Shown here in pieces: positions 39,686 to 51,400 of a stretch of DNA of 64,000 nt; position 1 is the first letter of the stretch, and each line of letters starts with the position of its first letter. The stretch spans positions 2,228,025 to 2,292,024 of the forward strand of contig OZ038324.1 of NCBI GenBank assembly GCA_964035795.1, read 5' to 3'. The stretch comes from Pterobdella sp. o SKG-2022 (taxonomy: Eukaryota > Annelida > Clitellata > Hirudinida > Piscicolidae). A program made the position numbers and the translations under genes. A model generated the notes under the pieces. That model was not told the origin of the DNA. It saw only the letters and a program-made list of their open reading frames with translations, and did no database searches.

Positions 39686-40499
39686 TTCACATGAATTCAA
39701 AAAGATATATTGTGTTTTTGGGGGTGTATTTGTTTGTATGGGTGGATTTTTTATACGCTTGATTGAATCCGAATGGTTTCACATCCATATCAAGATAATG
39801 TGTGTTTTTATGTGCGCGTACGTACGTGTGCTTGTGTGTGTGTGATTAAGGAAGAAGTGTGTTTCTAATTAACGCATGTCAATTTTTATAGGCGTTTACG
39901 ACACACAAAAAATCACACATTTCAATAAACTCCTCGGATGCTCATTTCTGCGCAGGTGCACTGGCACAAACAGACACACATACAAATAGACATAATTGTA
40001 TTAACACATAAATACAAAAATATATAAATATTTGTGTCTAACAAAAAAATCAGCTTAAAAAAAATTAAAACACACACACACACACAAACTAATCCCATCG
40101 CCTCCTCAATCCTAAAGACTCTTGCTTTAAATTGATAATGGAATTATATCATCAATTATAATTTTCAATTCATCTGCCAAGTGATTTTTCAATATTTCAT
40201 CATTTAATTAATTTATAATTTTTAATAAATACTTTTAATATTTCAAATTTCAATAAATATTAAATAAAAGTACATAAGGCGTCTTTAAAAGTTCTAGCTT
40301 CATATTTAAATAGGTCAATTAGCTTAAACATGTAAATGCATACATATAATACAATTTCATCTGTATTCATTGGAAATTATTTCTGTTTCAATAGATTTTT
40401 TATTGAATTTAAACTATTTTTTCATTTTTACCCAAAAAGTGCTATAATAATGAAGTTATTATTCTAAAAGTAATTACAAATAAATTAACAGTTATGGGT

Positions 40500-40912
40500 C
40501 AGACCGGAAGTTGTAACCAAAGACAACAATCTTCCTGTCTAGTTGCCGTATCCATGACAACTATTCATAGTCTTTGGTTATGTAAATATTAGTTATTGTG
40601 TCGTTATGGCCAATATCGCTTTACTAATTGTTTTTGGTGACTTATTTGACACGTTTTGAATTTTAATTTTTTAAAATTTGCTAAAAAAAAATCTTTCGAG
40701 AAAAAGTTTGCACTTTGTAGCACGTTATATTGTTGTATTTCAACTTTGAAAGGTAATATTTGAAGTTTTTTTGAAACCAACTCCACCATTTAAAAGCACC
40801 CGTGACTAATTAAAAACAATTCGAAACATGAAAAAACACGACAAAAGTCAAACGTCACAACTGTAGCTACACTGCAGCCAACTTCGCAAACATCATTAAG
40901 GCGATAAAAGTC
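40500..40912. promoter_or_regulatory. Candidate regulatory island (ETS, CRE half-site, GATA)
   Basis: ACCGGAAGT (40503-40511), ACGTCAC near 40853 and AAGGCGATAAAAG (about 40898-40910) occur in 410 bp. The GATA sequence context matches those at 7433 and 23990. Confidence 0.3.
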
Positions 40913-41339
40913 AGCCCCAACAATTCCTCAGACCGCATCCCTGTAGTGCTGTCATTACTCAGTTTTATTCATTTTATTGGCTATGTCATTGGCCATTTTG
41001 TTCAATTTTTCGGCACGTTACACACTTTTGAGAAAATTTTTGTTAATAAACAATGATTTATATTGATTTTAAATTAAGGCTTTAAAGAAGCAAAATTTGG
41101 CCTAGTAGCTTCCCAGATCGGTCCAAGTGAGTCGAAAGAGATGAAAAAATTCTACCCCTAATAATAAGGTTCAGTTTAAAATAAATAATAAAAAGAAATT
41201 ATTGTTAGTTTTTTTTATTGTTCCACCTTCTTCGGAAGGCCCCTCGTAAAATTTAATAGCGTTTCATCTGTACAGATGTCACAAACATATTCATAACTGT
41301 ATCAGGCTGTTTATATGTTTTATTATTTCTATTATTATT

Positions 41340-41515
41340 CCTAGTAATATTAGTAGTAAAACTGCTAGTAGTATTAGTAGTAGTAGTAGCAGTAGTAATA
41401 GTAGTAGTAGTAGTAGTAATAGTAGTAGTATTCGTAGTAGTAGTAGAAGTCATAGTAGTAGTATTCGTAGTAGTAGCCATAGTAGTAGTATTCGTAGTAG
41501 TAGTAGTATAATAGT
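41340..41515 (+). repeat. (GTA)n trinucleotide tract
   Basis: AGTAGTAGT triplets with recurring higher-order units such as AGTAGTAGTATTCGTAGTAG. Confidence 0.93.
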
Positions 41516-42084
41516 ATTTTTATTGTTCTTATTAATTTTTTTTGTTAGATAACTTCAAAAGTATAAAATTGTTAGAGCTTCAAATTGATATATTTTAAAA
41601 ATTATAAGCAACTCAAACTTTTTAGATAAACATTACATGCATTGCATTACATTAAAAAATTTTTAAAAACAAAAATAAACAACGAATAAAAAATAATCAT
41701 AAAAAAATAAACTGAAAAATAAAAATAATAACTAAAAATATCAAAAATAATAACAATAATACTAATTGAAATTATAATGATGGAAATGACTTGAAAAAAA
41801 AAAAAAGAAAAACAGCAGTAAAAAAAATAACAACAATAATCAATTTGCAAGGCATAACGGAAGAGAATTTTTAAAAGTGACTTTAATATGAAATTTATCG
41901 TTTAGTAATACCATCGTAAAACGCAATGGCGTTCAATAAGCTTTTCATTTCAGCTTTTATACTTTCATAAGCGTTTTTGTTTATTTTCTAGTTTTTTAGT
42001 CAGGATCTTATAGTAAATCTTATAGAAATTCTGAGAATATATTTCTAGATATTTATTGTCGGCTAATGATTTTGAAAATAAAAA

Positions 42085-42205
42085 ATTAATTTTTAAAAAT
42101 AATTAATTGAAAATAAATTTTAAATAATAATTAATTAAAAATAAATTTTAAATAATAATTAATTGAAAATAAATTTTAAATAATAATTAATTGAAAATAA
42201 TAATA
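42085..42205 (+). repeat. 28-bp AT-only tandem repeat
   Basis: About four copies of a unit AAATAATAATTAATTGAAAATAAATTTT (28 bp), one with a single change. Confidence 0.93.
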
Positions 42206-43922
42206 ATAATATAACATATAATAATATTTAAAAAAAGGCATGAAGTTAGTAATCTTGAGCATATTTTGTTTTATCGCAGGAACGGCTTTGTTTTAATGTT
42301 TGCTCAATTATTTCAAATTTTATTATGATTAAAAGCTTTGCGTGAATACGTCTTGCCTTATTTACTCCTTTATTAATACTTGGCCATTCAAAACAGCTTT
42401 TTATTATCGGATAAATATCGCGGATTATGTTTCTTGTATGAATATAAGGATTCAAAACCTATTATCTCGTTGCGTTTCGAATTCATCATAGAAATGAAGA
42501 GCCGCACAATTTATACGAATAAAACTCAGATAAATGCGTCCATGGAAACGCATAACTTCTTATAATCAGGCGGGTTAACAGCGCGAGGTGAAGCGAAAAA
42601 TTACTTGGCTGAAACAACTCAATGAGAAGTGCAATAAAAATCACCCTCGCTCACCTCGGTACCTTTACAACTTTCAAATCTTCCCAAATCCATCTTTTGA
42701 AGTTGAAAATTTTATGTTTCTTTTATGTTCTTCTATCCACTTAAAATGATGAATTTGTTTTTGTAACTCCTTGATCGCCAATAAAATTAAATTGTTTCCG
42801 ATTGATTCCTTCCTTCAAACTCTTTTACTACACATAACATTAAGCGAATTTATAACCAGTCAAATATTTATAAGCTTTTGACCACATCAAACGTTTAAAC
42901 CATTATAGCGATTTACTACTAATAGTTTCCTCGTGTGAGTTGGGAAGTTTCTAAGCTGTTTTAGATCACACATGAGACCCAAAGCTTTCAGGTTCGAATC
43001 TATCAGTTTTGAGTGTTGAAAATTGTAGCAACAGGTGTGCTAATGAGATAATTCATAAGTCACACAGAACCAGACTCCACTCTGATGCAAGGCCTTCAGT
43101 ACCTGGCTAGCTCAAACAAATCATTAAAGACATTTTGCATGGGTTTGCTGGCGTTTTATATGGCAGTCTAGAGCTTTAAGAGTTAGTTTTAAAGATTCAA
43201 AAATAGGAGGTAATTTTAAATACACTAAAGATTTTTCATCAGTGTTTTTGGCCTGTATAGCTGTGAAGTATTTTCTTATCGGGTTCGATGCCGTGTGAGT
43301 TAACAATTAGTATCGGTTATATACTTTTTTTTTGCCAGATTAATTTTTTAAAGCGCTTTGAAGCATACTGAAGTGTCATGGAAACACTTTCCTACATGAG
43401 TAAGTACTTGATACCAAAATTTCATCGCAGCTTCGTAGAGAATTTGAACTTGCAATGGCATATAAAATTAAATTGATTATTGCGACATGAATCTGTCTTC
43501 AAGACAGTTTCTTAAACTACTCTCACCATCTAAAAAGGATGACTCTCATTAGCAAACTTATTTATTTGGGTTATTCAAACTTTTTGTCTCATCATACAAG
43601 CAAACCATTTGGTTTCTACCTTCAGTCAACTCGGAATGAAATATATGCAACTACAAAGAATCTTGGCAGTTACCCCCAGAATTGAGTCTGTCAATTAACC
43701 GCGAAGTCTTTATGCTCAAGATCATTATTATCACCTCATTTTTTTCGCTCAAAAACTAGGTATCGTACTAAAAATTTTTTCAAAAAAACTATCTAATTGT
43801 CGTTCTGAACTTAATCGTGTTCGTCAATATTTCAAGTTTCCTGAATTGAAAGAGCGTTTAATACTTAGTCTACTAAATATTTTTTTAGTATTGAACCGAC
43901 AGAAACTACAGGATTTTAAAAC

Positions 43923-43928
43923 TTTATT
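43923..43928 (-). terminator. Polyadenylation signal of RPL28
   Basis: AATAAA on the minus strand, about 25 bases downstream of the RPL28 stop codon. Confidence 0.75.
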
Positions 43929-43953
43929 GATTGTAACACACTAGATGGCGCTC

Positions 43954-45324
43954 TCAATCCTTCTTCTTGTCACTCTTCAACTTCTTCACCACTTTGGGCT
44001 TCTGGCTCTTCAGAATGGCACTTGCCTTCCTCAATGCAGCCTGTGTTCAATATTATATCGTCACACACTTGATTGTGAGTTCAACTTACAAAAAGCTGTG
44101 TTGCTCAGTTATCAAGTGTTTTCATACTAGACTAATTTATTCATTCATATGTATTTCATCAAACGAATTGTGAAATTAAATTTAAATTCTATAATTGATG
44201 ATAAAAATGTCATATCAATTTCTTTTGTAAAACTTCTAAAAAAAAAATTTTGTATAAGCCCTACCATATGTATTATTTTGCTTTGAAGTTATATATGAAC
44301 TTTCAAGCAAGAAGAAATTACTCAGAAATGACACACACTAGAACCACTGACAACCATACATACAGACTCACAGTCTTGAGGTCCTTCCTGTACTTGCCAT
44401 GCTTGATGGTGGCTCTGATGGTTTTCAGAGTCTTCCTTGAGTGTTTCTTTAACTCCACTCTCTTATACCTCTTCACAGGTTTCCTCACTGATAAGGGGGA
44501 TGGATAAATGATGATATTTTTTATTTAATACCTCAACATAGGAAGTTTTTGAGATAAATTTGTCTCTAAGTGAAACTAATTTTTAATGAGTTAAACCTTA
44601 TACTGAAAAAAATGATATAAAAAGTAACTGAGAAACAAGAATCATTGAAATATTAAATCAAAATATAGTATATCAAAGCATAGGTTTGGGAAGATGTATA
44701 AGCTCATCAAAATAATGTGAATCATAGTAAAGAGCACCAAATGAGCATAATTTTTGATACATGATAATATTGAAAATGTATTTAGATATCAAACATAATT
44801 TACTTTAAAAAAATCAAGTACATACAAATTAAGTTTGTTTTGCTATGAAAAACCTAATTTAAAGCAAGAACTTTGAATGCTGGAAATTAAAACTTAATAA
44901 ATTATACTTTAAAATAAATATGCCTAAATGGACAGTACCTAATGTTTCAGCTAAACTGAGATAGTTAAAATGTAACTTGATTACAAAAACATGCATGTGA
45001 TATATGGGGTAATTATGAAATTGAAGACTGACCAAGATTTCTTCTGGTGACGAGAACAACCCCCTTGCCATCGGATGCAGGCTCAATACCAATTGTCTTC
45101 TTCCTCACGAGGCCAGAATATCTGTAAGAGTTGACGCCTCTCAAATTGTTAGGCTCCTGTTTGGGTTTAGAAGTTTATTTAAAAGACTTTTTGGAGATCT
45201 TGTGAATATTTCAAAAAATTTTTTTTGCTTATAATAAAACCTTGCTAAAGGTAGGAGTATTTTTTCTCTTCATCAAGAAACAGTTGTTGTCTCTGACGAT
45301 CATCCATTGCAAAGACGAAGACAT
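43954..45324 (-). CDS. RPL28: 60S ribosomal protein L28 (eL28)
   Basis: This is a structural protein of the large cytosolic ribosomal subunit. Four coding exons, 45241-45324, 45033-45156, 44372-44487 and 43954-44040, join in phases 0, 1 and 0. They give 136 residues plus TGA, matching the family's usual length of about 137. The start [20 protein letters not shown] and the internal [22 protein letters not shown] and [16 protein letters not shown] match the eL28 family in order. All introns are GT-AG. An AATAAA signal lies about 25 bp past the stop. A TTTCAG sits about 14 bp before the ATG, so a 5'-UTR intron or a trans-splice acceptor is possible. The gene is complete and shows no damage. Confidence 0.97.
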
Positions 45325-45954
45325 TTTACTTGATTCTGAAAGTAACACGAGACTTTTTTAAAACTATATAATTACAAAAAATTAACAAAAATTATCTACA
45401 AACTGTTTTTAGATATTTAAAAATGTATAATTTTTTGAATAAAATTAAGTATAATTCATTTATGAAAAAAACGTAAGTCAACATACTCAACACTTCAGGA
45501 AAAAGAAATAGGTTCGTCTAATAGGCAATAAACAAAAAAATATAAACAACTCAAAAAGAAATTATTTTAAAAAAATAAAATTTAAAAAAAAATTTGATAT
45601 TTAAAATTGTTGGTGTAAGACAAATTCAATTCTTTTGATGATTGAGTTCGCATATTGAAATAAGCGAGCAAAAAAACAATAAAGATGGAAACAATAGAAA
45701 AAACACATATCATCTAATAAACAAATTACAAAAAAAAAACGAATGTACAACCTTAAAATATTAATATGGTATCATGAAACTACTCAAAAGTCTTCAAAAC
45801 AGCTAGTTCATGCTCACTATATTCTGATCTTTTTCTTCACAAGCTATTTCCTTCATTACCTTTCAAAACAGCATTCTTTTTCTGAAATATTTAACACACA
45901 CATGTTTTTTTCACAAGCTCTTACAAACCAATGATTTTATCACTTTATTTTCAG

Positions 45955-46083
45955 CAGTTTTTCTCATAGATTGGATTTCCTCCAGCAGTTACAGGTTGTG
46001 TTCTAACATTTCATTGCTTCTATACTCGATGTATTGATTTTCAGTTTTCGCTGGATGGATTTCGCATCCTAATGAAAGAGTAG
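45955..46083 (+). other. Possible two small exons of an unrecognised gene
   Basis: A strong acceptor (CACTTTATTTTCAG) precedes a 40-bp open stretch ending CAG|GTTGTG. A 50-bp candidate intron (45995-46044, ending GATTTTCAG) follows, then twelve codons and a TAG (46081-46083). Splice-like borders and an open frame across the junction are all that support it. No product is recognised, and chance is a serious alternative. Confidence 0.15.
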
Positions 46084-46465
46084 ATCGCGAGCTTGCTGTG
46101 AGGTAGGATAGCCTGAAGCAATAGTGAGGGAAACAAACACAAAGTATTTACCAAATTGATATACAAAACTGTTAGTAAGGAAATCTTAAATTATCAAATT
46201 TGATGTGTTTTTTGTATCTAAAAGTGGTGAGTGAACGAAGAAGACGTTCAACGGCAGGCTTTCGGAACTTTTCTACCTTCAACAGTGTTGACAAAGTTCC
46301 GATCAAAATATCGAAGTTGAGCAATTGATTATGACATTTTTTTTTTATTATTTTTTTGTTTGCTTTTATGATTTTGTTCTTGCTCATTCGTCTATTCTTA
46401 TATTTATAGGTAGCTTTACCTGTCAGTCTCATGTTGCAGTGCACAACAAAATTATCTCATTTCTA

Positions 46466-46500
46466 CCAATGCAACTGCTTTGTGGATATTTCCTTATAAA
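46466..46500 (+). promoter_or_regulatory. CCAAT and TATA boxes of the small membrane protein gene
   Basis: CCAAT (46466-46470) and TATAAA (46495-46500) are spaced as in a classical core promoter. They put transcription start near 46525-46530, just ahead of the ATG at 46543. Confidence 0.55.
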
Positions 46501-46542
46501 AGAGTGCGTGTTTTCAAAACTTCAATCTGTTCCCGCACTAAA

Positions 46543-47070
46543 ATGTTGAAACTTGTTTGTTTTATCGTTTTTATTTTGTTTTGGAAAGTATCAACGCATA
46601 CAAAAGCTGGCTCGAAAGGCTTTATTGACAGTCCAATACACCCAACCAACACATCAATCTCATTAAACGCATTAGAAAATTTAGAAAAAAGTCATAAGTT
46701 TTTAACCATCAAAACTAGCATGAAGGATAATAACTTAACAAACACCACACAAAATAAGAACAGTTTAAAAAGTGAAAATGAAAAAGAAATAACTGAAAAA
46801 AAAGAAAACTGTACAGAACAAAAGCTAAATAAATTTGTTGATGGATTTTCTACAGCAAAAAAACACAAAAAAACAACAAAAAATGAAACACAAAAAATAA
46901 TTCTAGAAAAAATTGTGGAAAATCAAAGATGGAGAAACAATCAAAAAGTTTTTCTGTTGTTGAAGGCGTCATTGTTGTTAGTTGTTGGGGGTATTGTTGT
47001 TGTGTTGGTTATCTTATGTGTTGTTGTGAAAGAAAACGAAAAACACGATAGTGCAGTTAATATGTTGTAA
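46543..47070 (+). CDS. Small single-pass type I membrane protein, unrecognised
   Basis: This intronless reading frame encodes 175 residues. I chose the ATG at 46543 because a hydrophobic signal peptide follows at once (MLKLVCFIVFILFW, cleavage likely near residue 20) and a TATA box lies 48 bp upstream. An in-frame upstream ATG at 46480 falls before the TATA box and is unlikely. The ectodomain of about 115 residues is Lys/Asn/Thr-rich with several N-x-S/T sites and no obvious fold. One hydrophobic segment of about 24 residues (from VFLLLKASLLL to VILCVVV) is followed by a short charged tail ending NML. I do not recognise the family. It lies between RPL28 and the collagen gene, on the opposite strand to both. 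Confidence 0.6.
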   Translation: MLKLVCFIVFILFWKVSTHTKAGSKGFIDSPIHPTNTSISLNALENLEKSHKFLTIKTSMKDNNLTNTTQNKNSLKSENEKEITEKKENCTEQKLNKFVDGFSTAKKHKKTTKNETQKIILEKIVENQRWRNNQKVFLLLKASLLLVVGGIVVVLVILCVVVKENEKHDSAVNML

Positions 47071-48218
47071 TCAAGCACTACAGACTTTTTAATATATTTT
47101 TTTTTCACTAGAGGTTCCTTCATGAACCTCAAGAATAAGACTCTCAACGATGTGTGTTGGTCTCACGATATGCTGCATAAATTATTCGAGCAAGCCTTGG
47201 TGCTATTAAATTTTGTTTTTAATGGACTTATGCCAAAAATCAATATTTGTTTTTATATTGCAAAAAAAAAAATTTTAAGACATTATAGGTATGCCTCCAA
47301 GTTGTTTTCGGTTTGAATATTCTTTTCAGTCAAATTTTAAACTTGAATAATGTTGAAACTTTTGGAAATATCGCCAGCATAAACCTATTAAAATTTTTAA
47401 TCCACTTACCCATGTGAAGAACATGCCTCAAGAAGTAATTGTTTTGGATGAGTCTTTGAAAAATTATATTTTTTACAATGAATATCGTTTTTGAATCTTA
47501 TTTAGGAGATAAAGTACTTTTTAAAATTTTTTGTTACACAAGGAGTAGCACTCTGTTCCACTTATTACAGTACTTAAACCGCAAATCGACTGATAGTCGA
47601 CTTATGTGTATAAAATATATATTTATTTTTTGTGATAATTTCACAGATTTATGTTGAAATCGTCTAAATTATTTGTTTTAAATTCAACATATAAAAATGT
47701 TAACCGTAAGCTTCATGTTGTGAAACTAGAAATGTTTAAACAATTTATTGACAAAAAGCGTTAAAATGGAACTCATTATTATGAAACGGAAATGATGTTA
47801 AAAATAGTTGAAATTAAAATAAAGATCACAAAAAGATCGTGTTAGAAAACAAGTTTACAGGAAGGCTTCAACGAGAAAACAGTTTTTTACAACAATCTTA
47901 CAACAACGTTTTGCTAATAAAAAATAGAATCCTCTATGTTCATGATATCTTATAATAATATTTACTATCTATAGCACCAACAAAGCTAAATAAAAAAAAC
48001 TAAATACAGAATTAAATATTACATCATGAATATTCATCAAGAACTGAATGTAGTGACATTAAATACTGCCGTATAAACCACATGGAAGCTTGAAGCAAGT
48101 CATCGAAGGTAGGCAAAACAAATACTTAATCACTTAATGCTTTCGGTACACAAGCCTAACTAACAACATTAAAACTAAAAGAAAACGATTGCATCTTATA
48201 ATATATTAAAACATAAGC

Positions 48219-48470
48219 TCAAGCAGCGCTTTGGTATTCTGAATTTGCATATACTTTATTATCACTTAAATCGTCGTTCTCAAAAATGTCTAGAGGCATG
48301 TGCGCCTTAAATGTGTTCCTCTTGTGCGCACTGCCCGTCTCTGAAGCCTCAACAAAGCCCTTCCAGCTTGTGACTGTGCCAGGGAACTTGACTTGATTCC
48401 AGGTCTGAGCTGCTGCCGGTACATCTTCCGTAAAATCGAACTTTTCATCCTCGTATTCGCTCGAGTCATT
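48219..48470 (-). CDS. Cytoplasmic tail exon and stop codon
   Basis: The terminal exon follows a CTTTGCAG acceptor in phase 0 and codes 83 residues before TGA (48219-48221). The tail is acidic at its start ([13 protein letters not shown]). It ends with [11 protein letters not shown], which holds two tyrosines; one is in a Y-x-N context that fits known Grb2 SH2 ligands. Whether these tyrosines are phosphorylated is not known. Confidence 0.88.
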   Translation of the reverse strand, partial: NDSSEYEDEKFDFTEDVPAAAQTWNQVKFPGTVTSWKGFVEASETGSAHKRNTFKAHMPLDIFENDDLSDNKVYANSEYQSAA

Positions 48471-51400
48471 CTGCAAAGTGATATATCATAAGATGAAAGT
48501 GATGTGTGCTCGTAGTGTGAATGGCTTAATGCAGTATATGAGTTTTATGGATGAGTAGGATATTGTGCATGCAATCTATGTAGATGAAAGTATCTGATGA
48601 ATGTTATATGTGAATTCAGTGCAACAGACCTTCCATTTCCACAGCACCACCACTGAAAACAAGACCAGGATGAGGGTCAAAATAAAGGACCATGCGAAGA
48701 AAGCATACAATGAGATTTGTAACTGACCAATTACATTTTTTGTTATTTTAATGTTTGATTCTAATTCGTCCATCGTTTCAAGGTTGGAATCAGCTTGGGC
48801 CAATAATAACTGAGAAACTTGAGAGGAAGTTCGTGAACTGTTTTCTGTTATAAGAATATAAAAAAATAAACAGCACGTAAAAAAACACAATCAAATAAAT
48901 CAACAACATGCCACGTCATCAAGGCAAACCTGCGGTGAGTCTGGTGGCGATGAAAGTGAATCCAACGCAGGAGTAGTAGCCCTTGAAGTTGAGACAGATG
49001 TTGGGCTTGACACATGTGTTGAGACCCAAGGTACACTCATCAATATCTGTGTGGTGACAGTTTCACATGCAACACAAAGGGTCATTTCAAGTTTTCGATA
49101 GACTCACCGATACATGTCCGGCCGTTGGGAGACAAGTTGTAACCTGCGGGACAGCTGCATCTGTCGGGAGTGCCTCTGATGCAGGTGAACTCACAAAAAC
49201 CGTTGTAAATCTGGCAATCAATCTCGTCCAACGTCACATCCCCGGTCACTGGTACATTTCCAGCTGTGAGTGTGGTCAAGTGGGTCTAACTTTTAAAAAA
49301 TTATTCAGCATATCAATATAGTACGGCATTCGCTAGGTAGAATATTCTGTCGTAATTAAGATATAATCTTTCAGAGACACCGTATGTATGTTTTTTTTCA
49401 ATAGTTTTTTGATTCCTTTCTTCAAAACATGAAAATTTTATAGATACACATTTATTGGAAAACTAAAATTTTCGATAAGCATAACCTTATCCTGATTCAT
49501 TAGTCTTATTATTAAGATAGTATTTATTATTAAATGATATGAAGATGCTCAAATGGAGAAACTCTATGACTCACATGAAGCCTCGCAAGAAGTGCCATCG
49601 TTCTGCAGCAAGAAGCCAGGCCTGCAGGAACAGGCGTACGTGGTGGTGCCTGCTACGTTGAGAGGCTGGCAGATCTGCGAGCAACCACCATTGTTGTACT
49701 GGCATGCGTTGAGGCCTTGCGGTTATTTTTATTTTTTTTTTATTTATGCTATTTTTGAATTACTTATTCAATGTAAAAAATGATTAAATGATCAAAAACT
49801 ATGGAATAGAATTTAAATGAAGACTCACGGTTGCATTTGAAAGAAGGAGCCACTCGCACCTTCATGTAGGACAGGGTGCACGAGCAGTAGAAGTCAAATG
49901 TTGAGACTCCATTGTTTTGTTTGGTGACCATTTCACATGACTCATCACAATTCAACGATGCACAACCACTTCGCAAAACTATTGGAGCATGATCAATTTT
50001 TAAATTAATGTCGTAAAATTTAATTCTTCGAGTCAAACGTAAATATTCAAATGAAAACACTTTTGGGAGTATTTGTACCTCCACATGTCGTAAATTTTAT
50101 TGATAAAACAAAAACAACCGCACTGGAGTCGTAGGAGGACCCGTCAGCATTGGGTCCTGGGAATCCAAAGGGTCCGGTGGCTCCCGTAAATCCTTTGCCA
50201 CCCACTTCACCCCCTGCTCCCGAAAGGCCTGTGCTGCCAGTGTATCCTGTAGCTCCAGTGTTTCCAGTTTGACCCATGAGTCCAGTTCTACCTGGACGAC
50301 CTAATAAAAGACTCGCACATTTAAGAGATAAGATTTGAATAGTTTTATGAATTAAATAAACAAGTATAAAAAAATAACAAACCAATGAATCCAGTTGCGC
50401 CGGTATTTCCCTTTTGACCAGTGCTGCCTGTGAAACCTTCAATACCAGGTTGTCCTGGAAAGCCGATAGGTCCAGGCACCCCTGTGCGCCCTAATGGACC
50501 TGTAAAACCAGTGTCTCCCTTGGGACCAACGGGGCCCAAAACACCTGCTTGACCTCTCACTCCGGTTCTTCCTGGCAACCCAATTTGTCCTGTTGCACCC
50601 ATATCACCCGAAGGACCGGTGGGTCCTTTGATCCCTGGAGCACCGGGTGAGCCATTGGGTCCTTTGATACCTGGACTTCCTTGCAGACCTGGACTTCCAA
50701 TAGGCCCATCAGGTCCAATTGCGCCTCTAGAACCTTGAGGTCCAGGGCGTCCTGGTTGACCAACACCTCCATTTCTTCCTCTTAAACCTTGTTCACCAGG
50801 AGCCCCTAAAGGACCAGGAGATCCTGGACGACCTGGTGTTCCTGGAAAGCCTGTAGCTCCAATCGGACCTTTGTTTCCTGGAAGACCAGCACGTCCTGGG
50901 CTTCCCTGAAGTCCAACTGGACCCATAAATCCCTAAAAAATAATCGATAGAACAGTATTTTGAGTCAAATACAACATTTAATCAAAAAAATGTAGTTACA
51001 GGTGATCCGGTTGGCCCGGTATCTCCAGGGGGTCCAATGAGACCACTGTCTCCCGAAAACCCAGTGGCTCCTCGAGGTCCCTGCAATCCTACGCCTCCTG
51101 CAAATCCTTGAGGACCTGGCAACCCAGTGGGACCTTTGGGACCGGGTAAACCGATAGAACCTGGATTTCCAGAGTCACCCGGAGGCCCTAAAGCTCCTGG
51201 AGCTCCCGTATCTCCTGCTTCTCCGTCGAGCCCTGTTCAATAAAATCATCGAGCGTATATTAATGTGCAAATAAAAAATTAATTTATAATGGAATTACCT
51301 CTAGGTCCGGAAGAACCAGTATCTCCAAGCCCCCCAGTAAAGCCTGAAGGCCCTGTTGGTCCTGGAGAGCCAGCCGGTCCTGTGTTTCCTTTACCGCCTG

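Larger units (their letters stand above)
39020..43920. other. Intergenic DNA downstream of RPL28, no gene seen
   Basis: Dinucleotide and trinucleotide repeats and AT-only tandem repeats. A GGTTCGAATC B-box-like sequence lies near 42992 without a convincing A box. No exon was recognised. Confidence 0.55.

Noticed and set aside
42955..43005. tRNA gene suggested by GGTTCGAATC near 42992
   Set aside because: No A box at the right distance and no cloverleaf could be drawn; at most a decayed SINE.
47122..47316. 64-codon plus-strand frame just after the small membrane protein gene
   Set aside because: No signal, domain or splice evidence; likely part of the 3' untranslated region or chance.
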